NCBI RefSeq assembly: GCF_034313965.1
Contig: NZ_JAVIWQ010000002.1
Coordinates: 1,922,001 to 1,986,000, forward strand
Reading direction: 5' to 3'
Length of the DNA: 64,000 nt
DNA from: Herbaspirillum sp. RTI4
GTDB lineage: Bacteria; Pseudomonadota; Gammaproteobacteria; Burkholderiales; Burkholderiaceae_D
The notes beneath the pieces are model-generated. The model saw only the letters and a list, made by a program, of their open reading frames with translations, ran no database searches and was not told the DNA's origin. How positions within the stretch are numbered: position 1 is the first letter of the stretch; every line of letters begins with the position of its first letter. Of the stretch, positions 34,324-43,245 are shown piece after piece. Position numbers and translations under genes: made by a program.

Positions 34324-34620
34324 TTGAGTACCAAAACTTACCGCGTGACGCTGGCCGCGCAGGAATGGCATTTTGAGGTATCGACAGAGACGACTTTGCT
34401 ATCGGCTGCGGCGGCGGCCGGTGTGATATTGCCCAGTTCTTGCCGCAATGGTACCTGCCGTACTTGCCTGTGCCGCTTGCAGCAAGGGCGCGTAAGTTAC
34501 GGTATCGAATGGCCGGGATTAAGCCGGGAAGAAAAAGAGGAGGGCTGGATTTTGCCCTGTGTCGCGCAGGCAGAGTCCGATCTGGTGATTGAGGCACCGG
34601 CTGCGCTGCGCAGCCAGTAG
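34324..34620 (+). CDS. Plant-type 2Fe-2S ferredoxin
   Basis: 98 residues from a TTG at 34324 with GGAGG about 10 bases upstream; another TTG at 34279 is in frame but lacks a site. The cluster ligands are visible in SSCRNGTCRTCLC (C-x4-C-x2-C) and the fourth Cys in ILPCVAQ. It is a soluble electron carrier of the plant or XylT type; the partner oxygenase or reductase is not evident. Its 3' end pairs with and is partly reiterated in the downstream repeat array (34618-34965). Confidence 0.88.
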   Translation: MSTKTYRVTLAAQEWHFEVSTETTLLSAAAAAGVILPSSCRNGTCRTCLCRLQQGRVSYGIEWPGLSREEKEEGWILPCVAQAESDLVIEAPAALRSQ

Positions 34621-34965
34621 GACTGACGCAAAAGGTCACTGCCGTTGTTGCATCGCCTTGCCGTGCCACCGCACTGTCTGCGGCAATGCGCCTGGCCCGC
34701 GACCTCGTGCGTCAGTCCTACTGGCTACGCTGCGGATCCGATAGGACTTCCGCAAAAGGCCACTGGCGTTGTTGCATCGCCTTGCCGTGCCACCGCCACT
34801 GTCTGCGGCAATGCGCCTAGCCAGCGACCTCGTGCGTCAGTCCTACTGGCTACGCTGCGGATCCGATAGGACTTCCGCGAAAGGCCGTTGGCGTTGTTGC
34901 ATCGCCTTGCCATTTGCACTGTATGCGGCAATACGCCTGGCCAGCGGCCTTTTGGGGAATTCCTA
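34605..34965. repeat. Three tandem 124-bp hairpin units after the ferredoxin gene
   Basis: Units start at TAGGACT at 34618, 34742 and 34867 (periods 124 and 125, the last truncated at about 34965). Each contains GTTGTTGCATCGCCTTGCC and GCGGCAAT.CGCCTGGCC, and each can fold on itself (AAAGGCC...GGCCTTT is clearest in unit 3). The ferredoxin's last codons and stop (AGCCAGTAGGACTGACGC, 34612-34629) are complementary to GCGTCAGTCCTACTGGCT at 34709-34726. The array fills the gap to the convergent hydrolase gene and may serve as a terminator cluster. Confidence 0.85.
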
Positions 34966-34987
34966 ATTATGCAATTGAGGACGGGAT

Positions 34988-35749
34988 TTATGCGCGTGCG
35001 CGCTGTTCCAGCAGGAAGGCCGTTACCAGTGGCAATACCAGATCGCTGCGCATCAGGCCGGCGAAATGACTGACGCCGGGTAGCGAGGCAAATTGCCCTT
35101 GCGCCAGACTGGAAGCAAAACGCTGCACCGCTTCGTGACGGGCATCGGCATCGCCGCAATAGAGCAGGCAAGGCATGTCCATTCCGCTTAATAGCGCTTC
35201 CATGGAGGGACGTGAGTGTTGCGCGGCCGCCGCCAGCGCCTGCAAATCGTTGGCGCGGACCAGCATCTTGACGGGTTCGCTCAGCGCTTCGTCGAGGACG
35301 GCTTCGAACGCGGTAATGAAGGCATCGGCGTCACGACCGTCGATGCCGAGAAAGTGATCCCACTGCGTATCGGCATAGGGGTGGGCCGCGCCCAGCACCA
35401 TTGATCTCAGACGCTGCGGCGCGGACTGCGCCAGACCGTAACCGATCCAGCCACCCATCGAATAACCGAAGAAATGCGTGCGCTCAATACCCAGCGCATC
35501 GAGCACCGCCAGGACATCGGCGACGCGTTCAGCTTGGGTATACGAGGCGGGGTCGTGTGGTTTGTCGCTGAGACCATGGCCGCGTGCATCGGGCATGATC
35601 AGCTGAAAATGTTTCTGTAACGCTGCGGTGAAGCCGAAGTGCTGCCAGGCACCGCTGCTGCTGGTAAAGCCGTGTTGCAGCAACAGTGGCGGCCCTTCCC
35701 CCAGCACCTGGTAGTGCAGACGACAACCACGGTGCAGGACGTAGGGCAT
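34988..35749 (-). CDS. Alpha/beta hydrolase
   Basis: 253 residues. Oxyanion region LLQHGFTSSSGAW, the DARGHGLSDKP segment, the nucleophile elbow GYSMGGW (Ser near residue 96), the acid in YCGDADARHE and His in PGVSHFAGLM form a full triad. It resembles 3-oxoadipate enol-lactonase-like or haloperoxidase-type hydrolases; the substrate is unknown. It is upstream of no clear partner; suhB lies 40 bases behind its start on the same strand and may be co-transcribed. Confidence 0.88.
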   Translation of the reverse strand: MPYVLHRGCRLHYQVLGEGPPLLLQHGFTSSSGAWQHFGFTAALQKHFQLIMPDARGHGLSDKPHDPASYTQAERVADVLAVLDALGIERTHFFGYSMGGWIGYGLAQSAPQRLRSMVLGAAHPYADTQWDHFLGIDGRDADAFITAFEAVLDEALSEPVKMLVRANDLQALAAAAQHSRPSMEALLSGMDMPCLLYCGDADARHEAVQRFASSLAQGQFASLPGVSHFAGLMRSDLVLPLVTAFLLEQRARA

Positions 35750-35788
35750 GGCGGCTCAGTGAGTCAGTGGCAAGTCAGTTGCGGGTGT

Positions 35789-36586
35789 TCAGGCGAACTG
35801 AGAGAGCAGATTGACCTGTTGCGAAAAAATCTTCGGGTTACCGGCCAGCACATCGCCCTTGTACAGGTAGTCGGATTCACCGGTGAAATCGCCGATGAGA
35901 CCGCCGGCTTCCGTTACCAGCAAGGAGCCGGCAGCGATATCCCACGGTTTCAAGCCTTTTTCGAAGAAGCCATCCAGACGGCCTGCTGCGACATAGGCCA
36001 GGTCCAGTGCGGCAGAACCGGGGCGGCGCAGACCGGCGCAACTTTCGGTCATGAGACGGAACATTTTCAGGTATTGCTCAAGGTCGTCGTCGGCACGGAA
36101 GGGAAAACCGGTGCCGATCAGGCCATCGGCGATTTTGTCGCGCTTGCTGACGCGGATGCGCTTGTCGTTCAGGTAGGCGCCGGCACCCTTGGAGGCGGTA
36201 AACAAATCGTTGCGGGTAGGGTCGTAAATCACGGCTTGGGTGATCTGGCCGCGCTGTTGCAGGGCGATAGAGACGCAGTATTGCGGGAAGCCGTGAATGA
36301 AATTGGTGGTGCCGTCCAGCGGGTCGATGATCCAGACATTGTCGTTGTCATCGTGCAGGTTGTCGGACGCGCCGGACTCTTCGGCCAGGATGGCGTGGTC
36401 AGGGTAGGCCGAGTGCAGGATGTCGATGATGGCTTCTTCGGCCGCTTTGTCGACTTCGGTTACGAAGTCATTGTGTTGTTTTTTTGTGACTTTCAACAGG
36501 CCAACGTCGAATGACGCCCGGCTGATGACGCTAGCGCCACGGCGCGCTGCTTTAATTGCCGTGTTGAGCATTGGAGAGTTAATCAT
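35789..36586 (-). CDS. suhB: Inositol-1-monophosphatase SuhB
   Basis: 265 residues from the ATG at 36586 with GGAAG upstream; the frame is open further but the added part lacks family similarity. Metal-binding motifs are [14 protein letters not shown] (ILAEESGAS), [14 protein letters not shown] and the C-terminal [17 protein letters not shown]. SuhB dephosphorylates inositol monophosphate and in E. coli also joins the rRNA antitermination complex. It is divergent from trmJ. Confidence 0.95.
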   Translation of the reverse strand: MINSPMLNTAIKAARRGASVISRASFDVGLLKVTKKQHNDFVTEVDKAAEEAIIDILHSAYPDHAILAEESGASDNLHDDNDNVWIIDPLDGTTNFIHGFPQYCVSIALQQRGQITQAVIYDPTRNDLFTASKGAGAYLNDKRIRVSKRDKIADGLIGTGFPFRADDDLEQYLKMFRLMTESCAGLRRPGSAALDLAYVAAGRLDGFFEKGLKPWDIAAGSLLVTEAGGLIGDFTGESDYLYKGDVLAGNPKIFSQQVNLLSQFA

Positions 36587-36761
36587 GCCGATGGCTTCCG
36601 TTAAAATGATGCCTTCACCAGCGGCTAAGCCGCAGGCAACCTGCATACAAGGCGTTAATGAGCAATACCACCAGGAGTGCCAGGAGCGTTGATTGCGCCG
36701 AAAACGGCGATCAATCACGACGGGCAGAACTGATTTCCGGTGGCGAAGCCCTCTATTTTAA

Positions 36762-37538
36762 ATGAACCTGCACAAATCCGATAATCCGATTTTTCAGCGC
36801 CTGCGTTTCGTGCTGGTCAATACCAGCCGGCCGGGCAATATCGGCGCCGCCGCCCGCGCCATGAAAACCATGGGTTTCAGCGAGCTGGTGCTGGTCAATC
36901 CACGCTTTCCCGATCCGGCCAATGAGCCCGAAGCCGTCGCTTTCGCCAGCGGCGCGCTTGATATCTTGCAGTCGGCGCGCATCGTTGGCAGCGTCGAAGA
37001 GGCGCTGGAGGGCTGCAATTTTGCGGCGGCGGTCAGCGCCCGTCTGCGGGAATTTTCCCCGCCTATCGTTGCGCCGCGCGCGCTGGCGGCGCAGCTGGCG
37101 GGAGATGCCGCTTTGCATGCGGCGTTTTTGTTCGGCAACGAGCGTTTCGGCCTGCCTAACGAGGCAGTGCAGAAATGCAATGTGCTGATCAATATTCCCG
37201 CTAATCCGGCGTACTCGTCGCTCAATCTGGCGCAGGCGGTGCAGGTATTGGCGTATGAATGCCGTACCGCGACGCCAGCCACGCCGGTGCTGGCACCCAG
37301 CGGTGCCGAGATCGGATTCCAGGGGATGAACGCCGATGTGACCCAGATTGACGGTATGTTCGCGCATCTGGAACAGGCACTGGTGGCGATTGAGTTCCTC
37401 GATCCCGAAAGCCCTAAAAAATTGATGCCGCGCCTGAAACGCCTGTTTTCACGGACGCAGCTGGAAACCGAGGAAGTCAATATCCTGCGCGGGATCGCCC
37501 GCCAGATATTGGCCCTCAAAAATAAGGCAACACAATGA
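36762..37538 (+). CDS. trmJ: tRNA (cytidine/uridine-2'-O-)-methyltransferase TrmJ
   Basis: 258 residues of the SpoU/SPOUT family: FVLVNTSRPGNIGAAARAMKTMGF (motif 1), FLFGNERFGLPNEAV (motif 2) and INIPANPAYSSLNLAQAVQVLAYE (motif 3, knot). TrmJ methylates the ribose at position 32 of certain tRNAs using SAM. The C-terminal extension (FSRTQLETEEVNILRGIARQI) is typical. Its stop overlaps the rsuA start by four bases. Confidence 0.94.
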   Translation: MNLHKSDNPIFQRLRFVLVNTSRPGNIGAAARAMKTMGFSELVLVNPRFPDPANEPEAVAFASGALDILQSARIVGSVEEALEGCNFAAAVSARLREFSPPIVAPRALAAQLAGDAALHAAFLFGNERFGLPNEAVQKCNVLINIPANPAYSSLNLAQAVQVLAYECRTATPATPVLAPSGAEIGFQGMNADVTQIDGMFAHLEQALVAIEFLDPESPKKLMPRLKRLFSRTQLETEEVNILRGIARQILALKNKATQ

Positions 37539-38260
37539 GTAAACTGAGTCTGCTGAGTCTGGACCGCATTCTGCAATCGCAAGGTTTTGGCACCCGCAAA
37601 TATTGCCGGGGATTGATTGAAGACGGCGAGGTCGCCATTGCCGGTGAGGTGGTAACCGACTACAAAAGCGCGATCGATACCGAGGGCTTGGTGTTTACGC
37701 TGTTCGATGAGGAGTGGACTTACCACGAGCATGTTTATATCGCGCTGAACAAACCGGCCAATATCGAATGCTCACGCAAGCCTAGTCACCATCCCGGCGT
37801 GTTGTCGATTTTGCCGGAGCAATTCACCTGGCGCGAAGTGCAACCGGTGGGACGGCTCGATCATGACACTACGGGTTTTTTGCTGATGTCGGATGACGGC
37901 GCGTTCATCCATGCGCAATCGTCGCCGAAGCGCCATGTGCCGAAACTGTATGTGGCGACCACGCAGGAAGAGGTCAGTGATGAATTGATCGCACTGTTGC
38001 TGGGCGGGGTGCAGTTGCACGATGAGCCGACGCCGCTGGCGGCGCTGAGCTGCCGTCGTTTGGGCTCACATCAGATTGAGATCGTGCTGGAGCAGGGCAA
38101 ATACCATCAGGTCAAGCGCATGCTGGCAGCGGCGGGTAATCATTGCTGCGCACTTGAGCGTACGGCTATCGGTAGCCTGACGCTGGTCGGGCTGGGTCTG
38201 GAAGAGGGCGAGTGGTGTTATCTGGATGCGGCGCAGCGGGCCTTGCTGGCTCCCGCCTGA
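37535..38260 (+). CDS. rsuA: 16S rRNA pseudouridine synthase RsuA
   Basis: 241 residues: N-terminal S4-like domain (LDRILQSQGFGTRKYCRGLIEDGEV) and a catalytic domain with VGRLDHDTTGFLLMSDDG, in which the Asp of RLD is catalytic, and EGKYHQVKRM-like EQGKYHQVKRMLAAAGNH. It isomerises U516 of 16S rRNA in the RsuA family; closely related paralogues modify other sites. It overlaps trmJ, so both RNA-modifying genes are co-expressed. Confidence 0.9.
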   Translation: MSKLSLLSLDRILQSQGFGTRKYCRGLIEDGEVAIAGEVVTDYKSAIDTEGLVFTLFDEEWTYHEHVYIALNKPANIECSRKPSHHPGVLSILPEQFTWREVQPVGRLDHDTTGFLLMSDDGAFIHAQSSPKRHVPKLYVATTQEEVSDELIALLLGGVQLHDEPTPLAALSCRRLGSHQIEIVLEQGKYHQVKRMLAAAGNHCCALERTAIGSLTLVGLGLEEGEWCYLDAAQRALLAPA

Positions 38261-38278
38261 AATAGCGGGGCCGGGCTG

Positions 38279-39214
38279 CTAGTGAAGAATGGTGCTGCTA
38301 CCGGCAATGCCTTCCGGCAGCGCGGCGGCATCGGCAAACAGCTGGGCGCAATCGACTTTGTCGAACTCGTAATGCTGCCGGCAAAATTCGCAATCGATAC
38401 TGAGATGACCGAGTTCGGCAATCGCTGAATCGATTTCATCTTGTCCCAGCATACGCAGCATGTCGCCGACTTTTTCGCGTGAGCAGGTGCAATAGAACTC
38501 GGGATGCAGGGGGTCGAACACGCGCACCGTCTCTTCCCAGAACAAGCGGTGCAGCAGGGTAGCAATATCGGTGCTCAGCAATTCCTCTTCGCGCAGAGTG
38601 TCGCCCAGCAGTGCGAGGCGATTCCAGCTGTCTGCTTCGTCGACGGGGGCGTCCTTGCCGCCGTTGGCCGGCAGTTTTTGCAGCAGCAGTCCGCGCGAGA
38701 CATTGCCGTCGGCCGCCAGCCAGAGCTTGGTATCGAGCTGCTCGGAGCGCAGCATGTAGTTTTCGATGACCTCGGCCACCGTTTCTCCATCGAGCGGCAC
38801 GATGCCCTGATAGGCTTGCTGGCCCGGCATTTTATCTTTGGGGTCGAGCGTGATGACGAAGCGTCCTTTGCCATGCTGATTGACCAGCTGCGGCAAGCTG
38901 GCATCAGCAGCGATGTCTGCGGCAACGGTATCTTCGGATAATTTGGCCGTAGCGCGCATGCGCAGATCGGCGTCGCATTCGACCACCAGCAGCCGCACCG
39001 GCCCGTCGCCATGGATTTGCATCACGATCACGCCATTGAATTTGATGTTGGCGGAGAGCAGCGCCGCGGCCGACATCATTTCCCCTAGCATTTTGCGTAC
39101 GGCGTGCGGGTACTCGTGGTGGGCTTGCACCTGTTGCCAGGTGTGTACCAGCTCGACCAGTTCGCCGCGTACGGGAGCCTGATCGAACATGAATTTTTGC
39201 AGGGTGTCTTTCAC
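38279..39214 (-). CDS. hslO: Redox-regulated chaperone Hsp33
   Basis: 311 residues from a GTG at 39214. The redox switch is complete: CTCS (C-x-C) and CEFC (C-x2-C) near the C-terminus, binding zinc in the reduced form. The N-terminal core has the VQAHHEYPHAVRKMLGEMMSAAALL segment. Oxidants with heat release the zinc and turn Hsp33 into an ATP-independent holdase. It lies five bases after the gamma-carbonic anhydrase gene. Confidence 0.95.
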   Translation of the reverse strand: MKDTLQKFMFDQAPVRGELVELVHTWQQVQAHHEYPHAVRKMLGEMMSAAALLSANIKFNGVIVMQIHGDGPVRLLVVECDADLRMRATAKLSEDTVAADIAADASLPQLVNQHGKGRFVITLDPKDKMPGQQAYQGIVPLDGETVAEVIENYMLRSEQLDTKLWLAADGNVSRGLLLQKLPANGGKDAPVDEADSWNRLALLGDTLREEELLSTDIATLLHRLFWEETVRVFDPLHPEFYCTCSREKVGDMLRMLGQDEIDSAIAELGHLSIDCEFCRQHYEFDKVDCAQLFADAAALPEGIAGSSTILH

Positions 39215-39219
39215 TCTAT

Positions 39220-39744
39220 TTATCCGATTCGTTGCAGATTTTTTTTGAACAGCTGGCCGCGTGCGACGTAGCTGGCCGCGCTTTTCGCCAGACCGGCAAT
39301 CTCGTCTTCCGTCAGCGTACGCACCGCTTTAGCGGGCGCGCCGATGATGAGCGAATTGTCGGGAAATTCTTTGCCTTCTGTGACCAGTGCGCCAGCGCCG
39401 ACCAGTGAATTCTTGCCGATGCGCGCACCGTTCAGAATCACGGCCTGAATGCCGATCAGGGAGCCGTCGCCGATGGTGCAGCCGTGCAGCATGGCCTGAT
39501 GTCCGATCGTGACATTGCTGCCGATGGTCAGCTTCATGCCTTCATCGGTGTGCAATACGGTGGATTCCTGGACATTGCTGTTATCGCCGATGTTGATCCA
39601 GTCGTTGTCGCCACGGATGGTGACGTTGGACCAAATGCTGACATTGGCGGCAATCCGCACCTGGCCGATGACTTCGGCGGACTCGGCGATATAGGCGGAG
39701 TCATGGATATCAGGGATGCGGTGTTCCAATTGATAAATAGGCAT
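39220..39744 (-). CDS. Gamma-carbonic anhydrase family protein
   Basis: 174 residues forming a left-handed beta-helix of hexapeptide repeats (IGQVRIAANVSIWSNVTIRGD, LTIGSNVTIGHQAML). The three zinc-binding His are at residues about 65, 82 and 87 (VLHTD, GHQAMLHG). This is the YrdA/PaaY group; PaaY has thioesterase activity, so carbonic anhydrase activity is not certain. It is upstream of hslO in one operon. Confidence 0.92.
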   Translation of the reverse strand: MPIYQLEHRIPDIHDSAYIAESAEVIGQVRIAANVSIWSNVTIRGDNDWINIGDNSNVQESTVLHTDEGMKLTIGSNVTIGHQAMLHGCTIGDGSLIGIQAVILNGARIGKNSLVGAGALVTEGKEFPDNSLIIGAPAKAVRTLTEDEIAGLAKSAASYVARGQLFKKNLQRIG

Positions 39745-39828
39745 GATAGAAGCGGTCTCCTGGGTTTTTGTGAGTCTGATTCAGGCCTGTTGTGTGGGCA
39801 GGACTGAAGGTACGTTCAGGCGATGAGT

Positions 39829-40773
39829 TCAGGGGCTGACTTCCCGGATTTTTTTTATGACCAGTGCCTGAATTTTCGGGTGCAGTGCTAACGCGACGTG
39901 ACCGATCCCGCTGACACCTATATTCTGCGCGCCATCCAATAATGATGATCTTTGTGGCGAGATGATGTTGTCGTGGTGCGAATAGATCGAAACGGTCAGG
40001 GCGCGCATTTGCGGAGATTCCGATTCTGCCAGCATGCGTAACCATGGGCTACCGCCACCGTCTTTGATCGGTCCCACCCAGTTCATCTCACGGCAATTGA
40101 TGCCATATCCTTTGTTTGCCAGGGTAGTGCCGTGATGCGGCGTGCCGAGGGTGATGATTCTGGCGATGCGTGCGCTGCCGTGGGCGCGCAGATAGGCGCG
40201 GGCGGCTAGTCCGCCCATGCTGTGGGCGACCAGCACGACGCGGGCTTGTCCGGTTTGTTGGCACAGACGTTCGACGGCCGCATGCACCAGCGGGGCGTAA
40301 GCATCGATGCTGCCGAACAGCGGCTCCATATCGAGTGCGCTGTGCGTGATGCCGGCTTTCTGGAAGGCCTTGCTCATCCAGTGCCAATAGCCGCTGTTAC
40401 AGCCGTAGCCGTGGATCAGTAGCACCGGTAACGTGATGTTATCCGCGACAAGTTTTTCATCAAATCGCTTGAATGGCATGCCCCAGCAAGAGCAAAGCAT
40501 GCTGGCATTGAACTCACCGAAGAAGAGGCGGGTGAACTGCATCCAGTTCAGATTCTGTGCCGCGACGTTCATGTCCCGCGTGGGCCAGGTCATGAAAAAA
40601 TTATTGGCGACGATCATTGCGCGGCATACCCCCACCAGCCCGAGGCTCAGGATAAGGTTCCAGACAGCGGGCAAAGGGGTAGCGAACGGCCACAGGTGTG
40701 TCAGCAAGAGATAAAACATCATCAGCATGGCGAGCTGGACCAGGAACAAGGTTTTGGTGATACGAGCAATCAT
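39829..40773 (-). CDS. Membrane-anchored triacylglycerol lipase/esterase
   Basis: 314 residues with two N-terminal hydrophobic segments (residues about 8-30 and 36-56). The alpha/beta hydrolase part has LLIHGYGCNSGYWHWM, the nucleophile elbow AHSMGGLAARAYL (Ser near residue 191) and ITLGTPHHGTTLA, typical of lipases of the EstA/PGAP1-like type. Histidine in GIGHVALALHP completes the triad. The domain would face the periplasm or the cytoplasm at the inner membrane; the lipid substrate is unknown. Confidence 0.85.
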   Translation of the reverse strand: MIARITKTLFLVQLAMLMMFYLLLTHLWPFATPLPAVWNLILSLGLVGVCRAMIVANNFFMTWPTRDMNVAAQNLNWMQFTRLFFGEFNASMLCSCWGMPFKRFDEKLVADNITLPVLLIHGYGCNSGYWHWMSKAFQKAGITHSALDMEPLFGSIDAYAPLVHAAVERLCQQTGQARVVLVAHSMGGLAARAYLRAHGSARIARIITLGTPHHGTTLANKGYGINCREMNWVGPIKDGGGSPWLRMLAESESPQMRALTVSIYSHHDNIISPQRSSLLDGAQNIGVSGIGHVALALHPKIQALVIKKIREVSP

Positions 40774-41063
40774 GCGCGAGCAATTTCTGTAGAGTCAGGG
40801 ACGGGATTGTTTTTACATCGAAACGCGGGTGTTGCCAGGCCTGCTCAAAATAAATTTGTGCAAGGCATCTCTCTCAGAAAGTGTGCTTGCAAGGGGCATG
40901 GTCTGGCGGGTAGCGGGCCCATTGGCGATATCGTGCAATGAAACCAATGCGTTTACTGCGGACGGTTCGCTTCAGCGAACGCCTGCCTGATGCTCTCAAT
41001 CGTAAATTCATTGTAAAAAGACGCTGCGCAACATGGCCGAATCTTACAAGAATACGCCAATTA

Positions 41064-41582
41064 TCAGACTTTAGCGGGAGGGGCTACTTTAGCAGATTGT
41101 GGCGATACATCGATCAGACGGGTTCCTGCCACGATGTCATGAAGGAATTGACGTTGTGGATTGGCAAATACCGACAGTGCCCACAACAGCAGATTGAATG
41201 TGGGTATGCCGACCAGCATCCACCCTTTTGCATCGAGCGCCCAGGCCAGCACCAGCCCTGGCAAGAACCAGCCCCACGATAACAAATAGCGGGTTGTGGC
41301 CCGGAACAGGTTGACCCGGCCGCCGGTTTCATCCACCAGCCGGATACGCCAGGTTTTCATGGCCAGTGTCTGACCGCCATGACACCAGAACCAGAGAAAA
41401 TAAACTGCAAGAACCAGGAATAGCCACATGCCCAGTGCATGACGTAAATTCAGTGCGTGTCTTTGCTGAAAAATCGTGGAAAACAGCATTCCTGCAATAA
41501 AAAGCACGCCAAATAACAGCATGGATTCATACAGCATGCTGCTCAGTCGGCGGCGGAGGGAGGGGGCTAGGAGCGTATCCAA
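41064..41582 (-). CDS. RDD family membrane protein
   Basis: 172 residues from a TTG at 41582. LAPSLRRRLSSMLYESMLLFG is the conserved start of RDD proteins, with the Arg and acidic residues of the motif, followed by three membrane helices and GGQTLAMKTWRIRLVDETGG. Role unknown; some RDD proteins are Na+/H+ antiporters. It is the last gene of the ECF sigma-factor operon, nine bases after the DUF3106 gene. Confidence 0.85.
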   Translation of the reverse strand: MDTLLAPSLRRRLSSMLYESMLLFGVLFIAGMLFSTIFQQRHALNLRHALGMWLFLVLAVYFLWFWCHGGQTLAMKTWRIRLVDETGGRVNLFRATTRYLLSWGWFLPGLVLAWALDAKGWMLVGIPTFNLLLWALSVFANPQRQFLHDIVAGTRLIDVSPQSAKVAPPAKV

Positions 41583-41591
41583 CTTGGCAGA

Positions 41592-42248
41592 CTATTTTTC
41601 TGTCTGCAACGGCTGCGTTGACGGTGATGCACTGGCCTGGCTCAGATCCGGTTCCGGCGTGAGTTGTATGGCACGGGAGCTGCGGGAGGGCAGCGATGGT
41701 AAGCCAGCCGCATTTTTAGGGAGTTTCGACTCCGAAAATTTCCTTTTTTGCTCTTCTGACAGTTGCAGGTATTCTTTCCACTGAGTATTTTTTTGCTCTG
41801 CATCCAGCTTTTGTGCGCGTGAGTAGTTTTCTCGCACGGCCTTGCGTTGTCCCGGTGTCAGTTTCAGCCACTCGCGCATGCGTTCCTGTACGCGCTGTTG
41901 ATCGGTCGTCGTCATGCTGGCATAGCGATTGCCGATAACCAGCCATTTTTCTTTACGGCTTGATTCGATTTTGTCCCATTCGGCAGCCAGTGGGGCCAAG
42001 CCTTGTTTTTGAGCTGGCGTTAGTTCAGACCAGGCTGGCTTGGTAGCTTCGATTTTCTTGGCTTGCTTGGCGATCGGCAATCCCGCCGTTGTGCCATGCG
42101 CTTGCACGGCAGGCGCGGTCTGTGCAGCGACAATACAGGTTGTCATGCATACGACGATCACCGGCAATAGTGCAACGCGCACGCAGCGGCTTGTCGCAAA
42201 TGCTTGACGCAGTGCGAGAAGTGGCCAGGAAGTGGGTGCGCGGTTCAT
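41592..42248 (-). CDS. DUF3106 family protein
   Basis: 218 residues. An N-terminal signal-like hydrophobic segment (VALLPVIVVCMTTCIVAA) precedes a helical, highly charged domain with repeats of LTPAQKQGLAPLAAEWDKIES, the LTPGQRKAVRENYSRA form and LSEEQKRKFSES, typical of DUF3106. Likely periplasmic. Sequence similarity to Spy/CpxP-like LTxxQ repeats suggests a chaperone or sensor role, which is inference. It lies two bases after the DUF3619 gene. Confidence 0.88.
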   Translation of the reverse strand: MNRAPTSWPLLALRQAFATSRCVRVALLPVIVVCMTTCIVAAQTAPAVQAHGTTAGLPIAKQAKKIEATKPAWSELTPAQKQGLAPLAAEWDKIESSRKEKWLVIGNRYASMTTTDQQRVQERMREWLKLTPGQRKAVRENYSRAQKLDAEQKNTQWKEYLQLSEEQKRKFSESKLPKNAAGLPSLPSRSSRAIQLTPEPDLSQASASPSTQPLQTEK

Positions 42249-42250
42249 TA

Positions 42251-42676
42251 TTATTCGGCTTGTTTTGACAGGTAGGCGCTGAATCCATGATCCAGATAAG
42301 CGGACAAAGGCAGCTCATCGGTCAATACGCCGGTATCGATTTCAGCAAGCGCTGCGATCCGCTGCTGGTGTTCATGCTCATACAGACCGACAAACAATAA
42401 AATGCCCGCCAGCAAGGGGGCTGCAACGCCGAAGCGTTTCATCCAGGAAAATAAGTCAAAGTATTGCGATTGAAATGAACCCATGGTGCCGCTACCCAAT
42501 GCATTAGCTTGCATTTGCACGGCAACAACGCGAACAGGAGAATCGGCTCTTTTCTTTGAAATCGCAATTTTGCGCGACGAAGCCAGACGTTCGGTGACCG
42601 ACGTCGGTAAATTATCAAGGTTGGCGTCCAGCGCGTGACGTACGCGGTACGCGAACTGAATTTGTTGGTTTTTCAT
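42251..42676 (-). CDS. DUF3619 family protein, probable anti-sigma partner
   Basis: 141 residues: a cytoplasmic N-terminal part (FAYRVRHALDANLDNLPTSVTERLASSR), one membrane helix (FGVAAPLLAGILLFVGLY, residues about 82-99) and a short periplasmic tail with LPLSAYLDHGFSAYLS. Topology and its four-base overlap with an ECF sigma gene suggest an anti-sigma factor, although DUF3619 has no proven role. Confidence 0.85.
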   Translation of the reverse strand: MKNQQIQFAYRVRHALDANLDNLPTSVTERLASSRKIAISKKRADSPVRVVAVQMQANALGSGTMGSFQSQYFDLFSWMKRFGVAAPLLAGILLFVGLYEHEHQQRIAALAEIDTGVLTDELPLSAYLDHGFSAYLSKQAE

Positions 42677-43245
42677 AAGCTGATTCCTTTGGCTCGCAGG
42701 GCTGTTGCCAAGGCATGCGTTGCTCTAGAGCAATGTGTTTTGACGCTGCCTTCGGAGCACCCCATTGCGGTGGCGGTCTCCGCGACATCCATGTCCTGCC
42801 AATAACGCATCAAAAAGGCTTCCCGTTGACGTGTCGGCAGTTTTTGTATTTCTTTATCGATCATGTTGAGCGTCTGCTCGCGTTCTACCTTGGTAGCGCT
42901 CGATTCGGCTGCTTGTGAGCCTTCTTCAGACTCATAGGCTTCGAGCAAATCGAATTCGTCCTGGTCATCATTGTTTCGCCCACCCATGCTGGAAAACAGC
43001 GTGACCCAGGTGTTGCGGACTTTCTCTCTGCGAAAAAAGTCATGAATGGTGTTTTGGAGGATGCGCTGAAACAGCGGCGGCAGCTCGGCTACCGTCTTGT
43101 GCCCGTATTTTTCAGCCAGTTTGATCATGGCGTCCTGGACAATATCCAGCGCTACTTCGTCTTTTCGCACCGCATAGACGGCCTGCTTGAAAGCACGCCG
43201 TTCTACATTTTCGAGGAAATCTGATAATTCTTTGTCAGTTGCCAT
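42673..43245 (-). CDS. ECF-type RNA polymerase sigma factor
   Basis: 190 residues with sigma-70 region 2 (AVRKDEVALDIVQDAMIKLAEKY) and region 4 (LPTRQREAFLMRYWQDMDVAETATAMGCSEGSVKTHCSRATHAL). The acidic linker (RNNDDQDEFDLLEAYESEEGSQAAESS) is long. It is the first gene of the operon sigma-DUF3619-DUF3106-RDD, a set common in Burkholderiales, and probably controls its own transcription. The signal sensed is unknown. Confidence 0.93.
   Translation of the reverse strand: MATDKELSDFLENVERRAFKQAVYAVRKDEVALDIVQDAMIKLAEKYGHKTVAELPPLFQRILQNTIHDFFRREKVRNTWVTLFSSMGGRNNDDQDEFDLLEAYESEEGSQAAESSATKVEREQTLNMIDKEIQKLPTRQREAFLMRYWQDMDVAETATAMGCSEGSVKTHCSRATHALATALRAKGISL

Noticed and set aside
34618..34965. 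Possible CRISPR array
   Set aside because: Units of about 124 bp are nearly identical throughout with no unique spacers, and no cas genes are near. The same holds for the arrays at 32441 and 47104.
40967..40982. Perfect palindrome GTTCGCTTCAGCGAAC as an operator or terminator
   Set aside because: It lies alone in a 290-base gap with no adjacent promoter or T-run; a chance or weak structure cannot be excluded.
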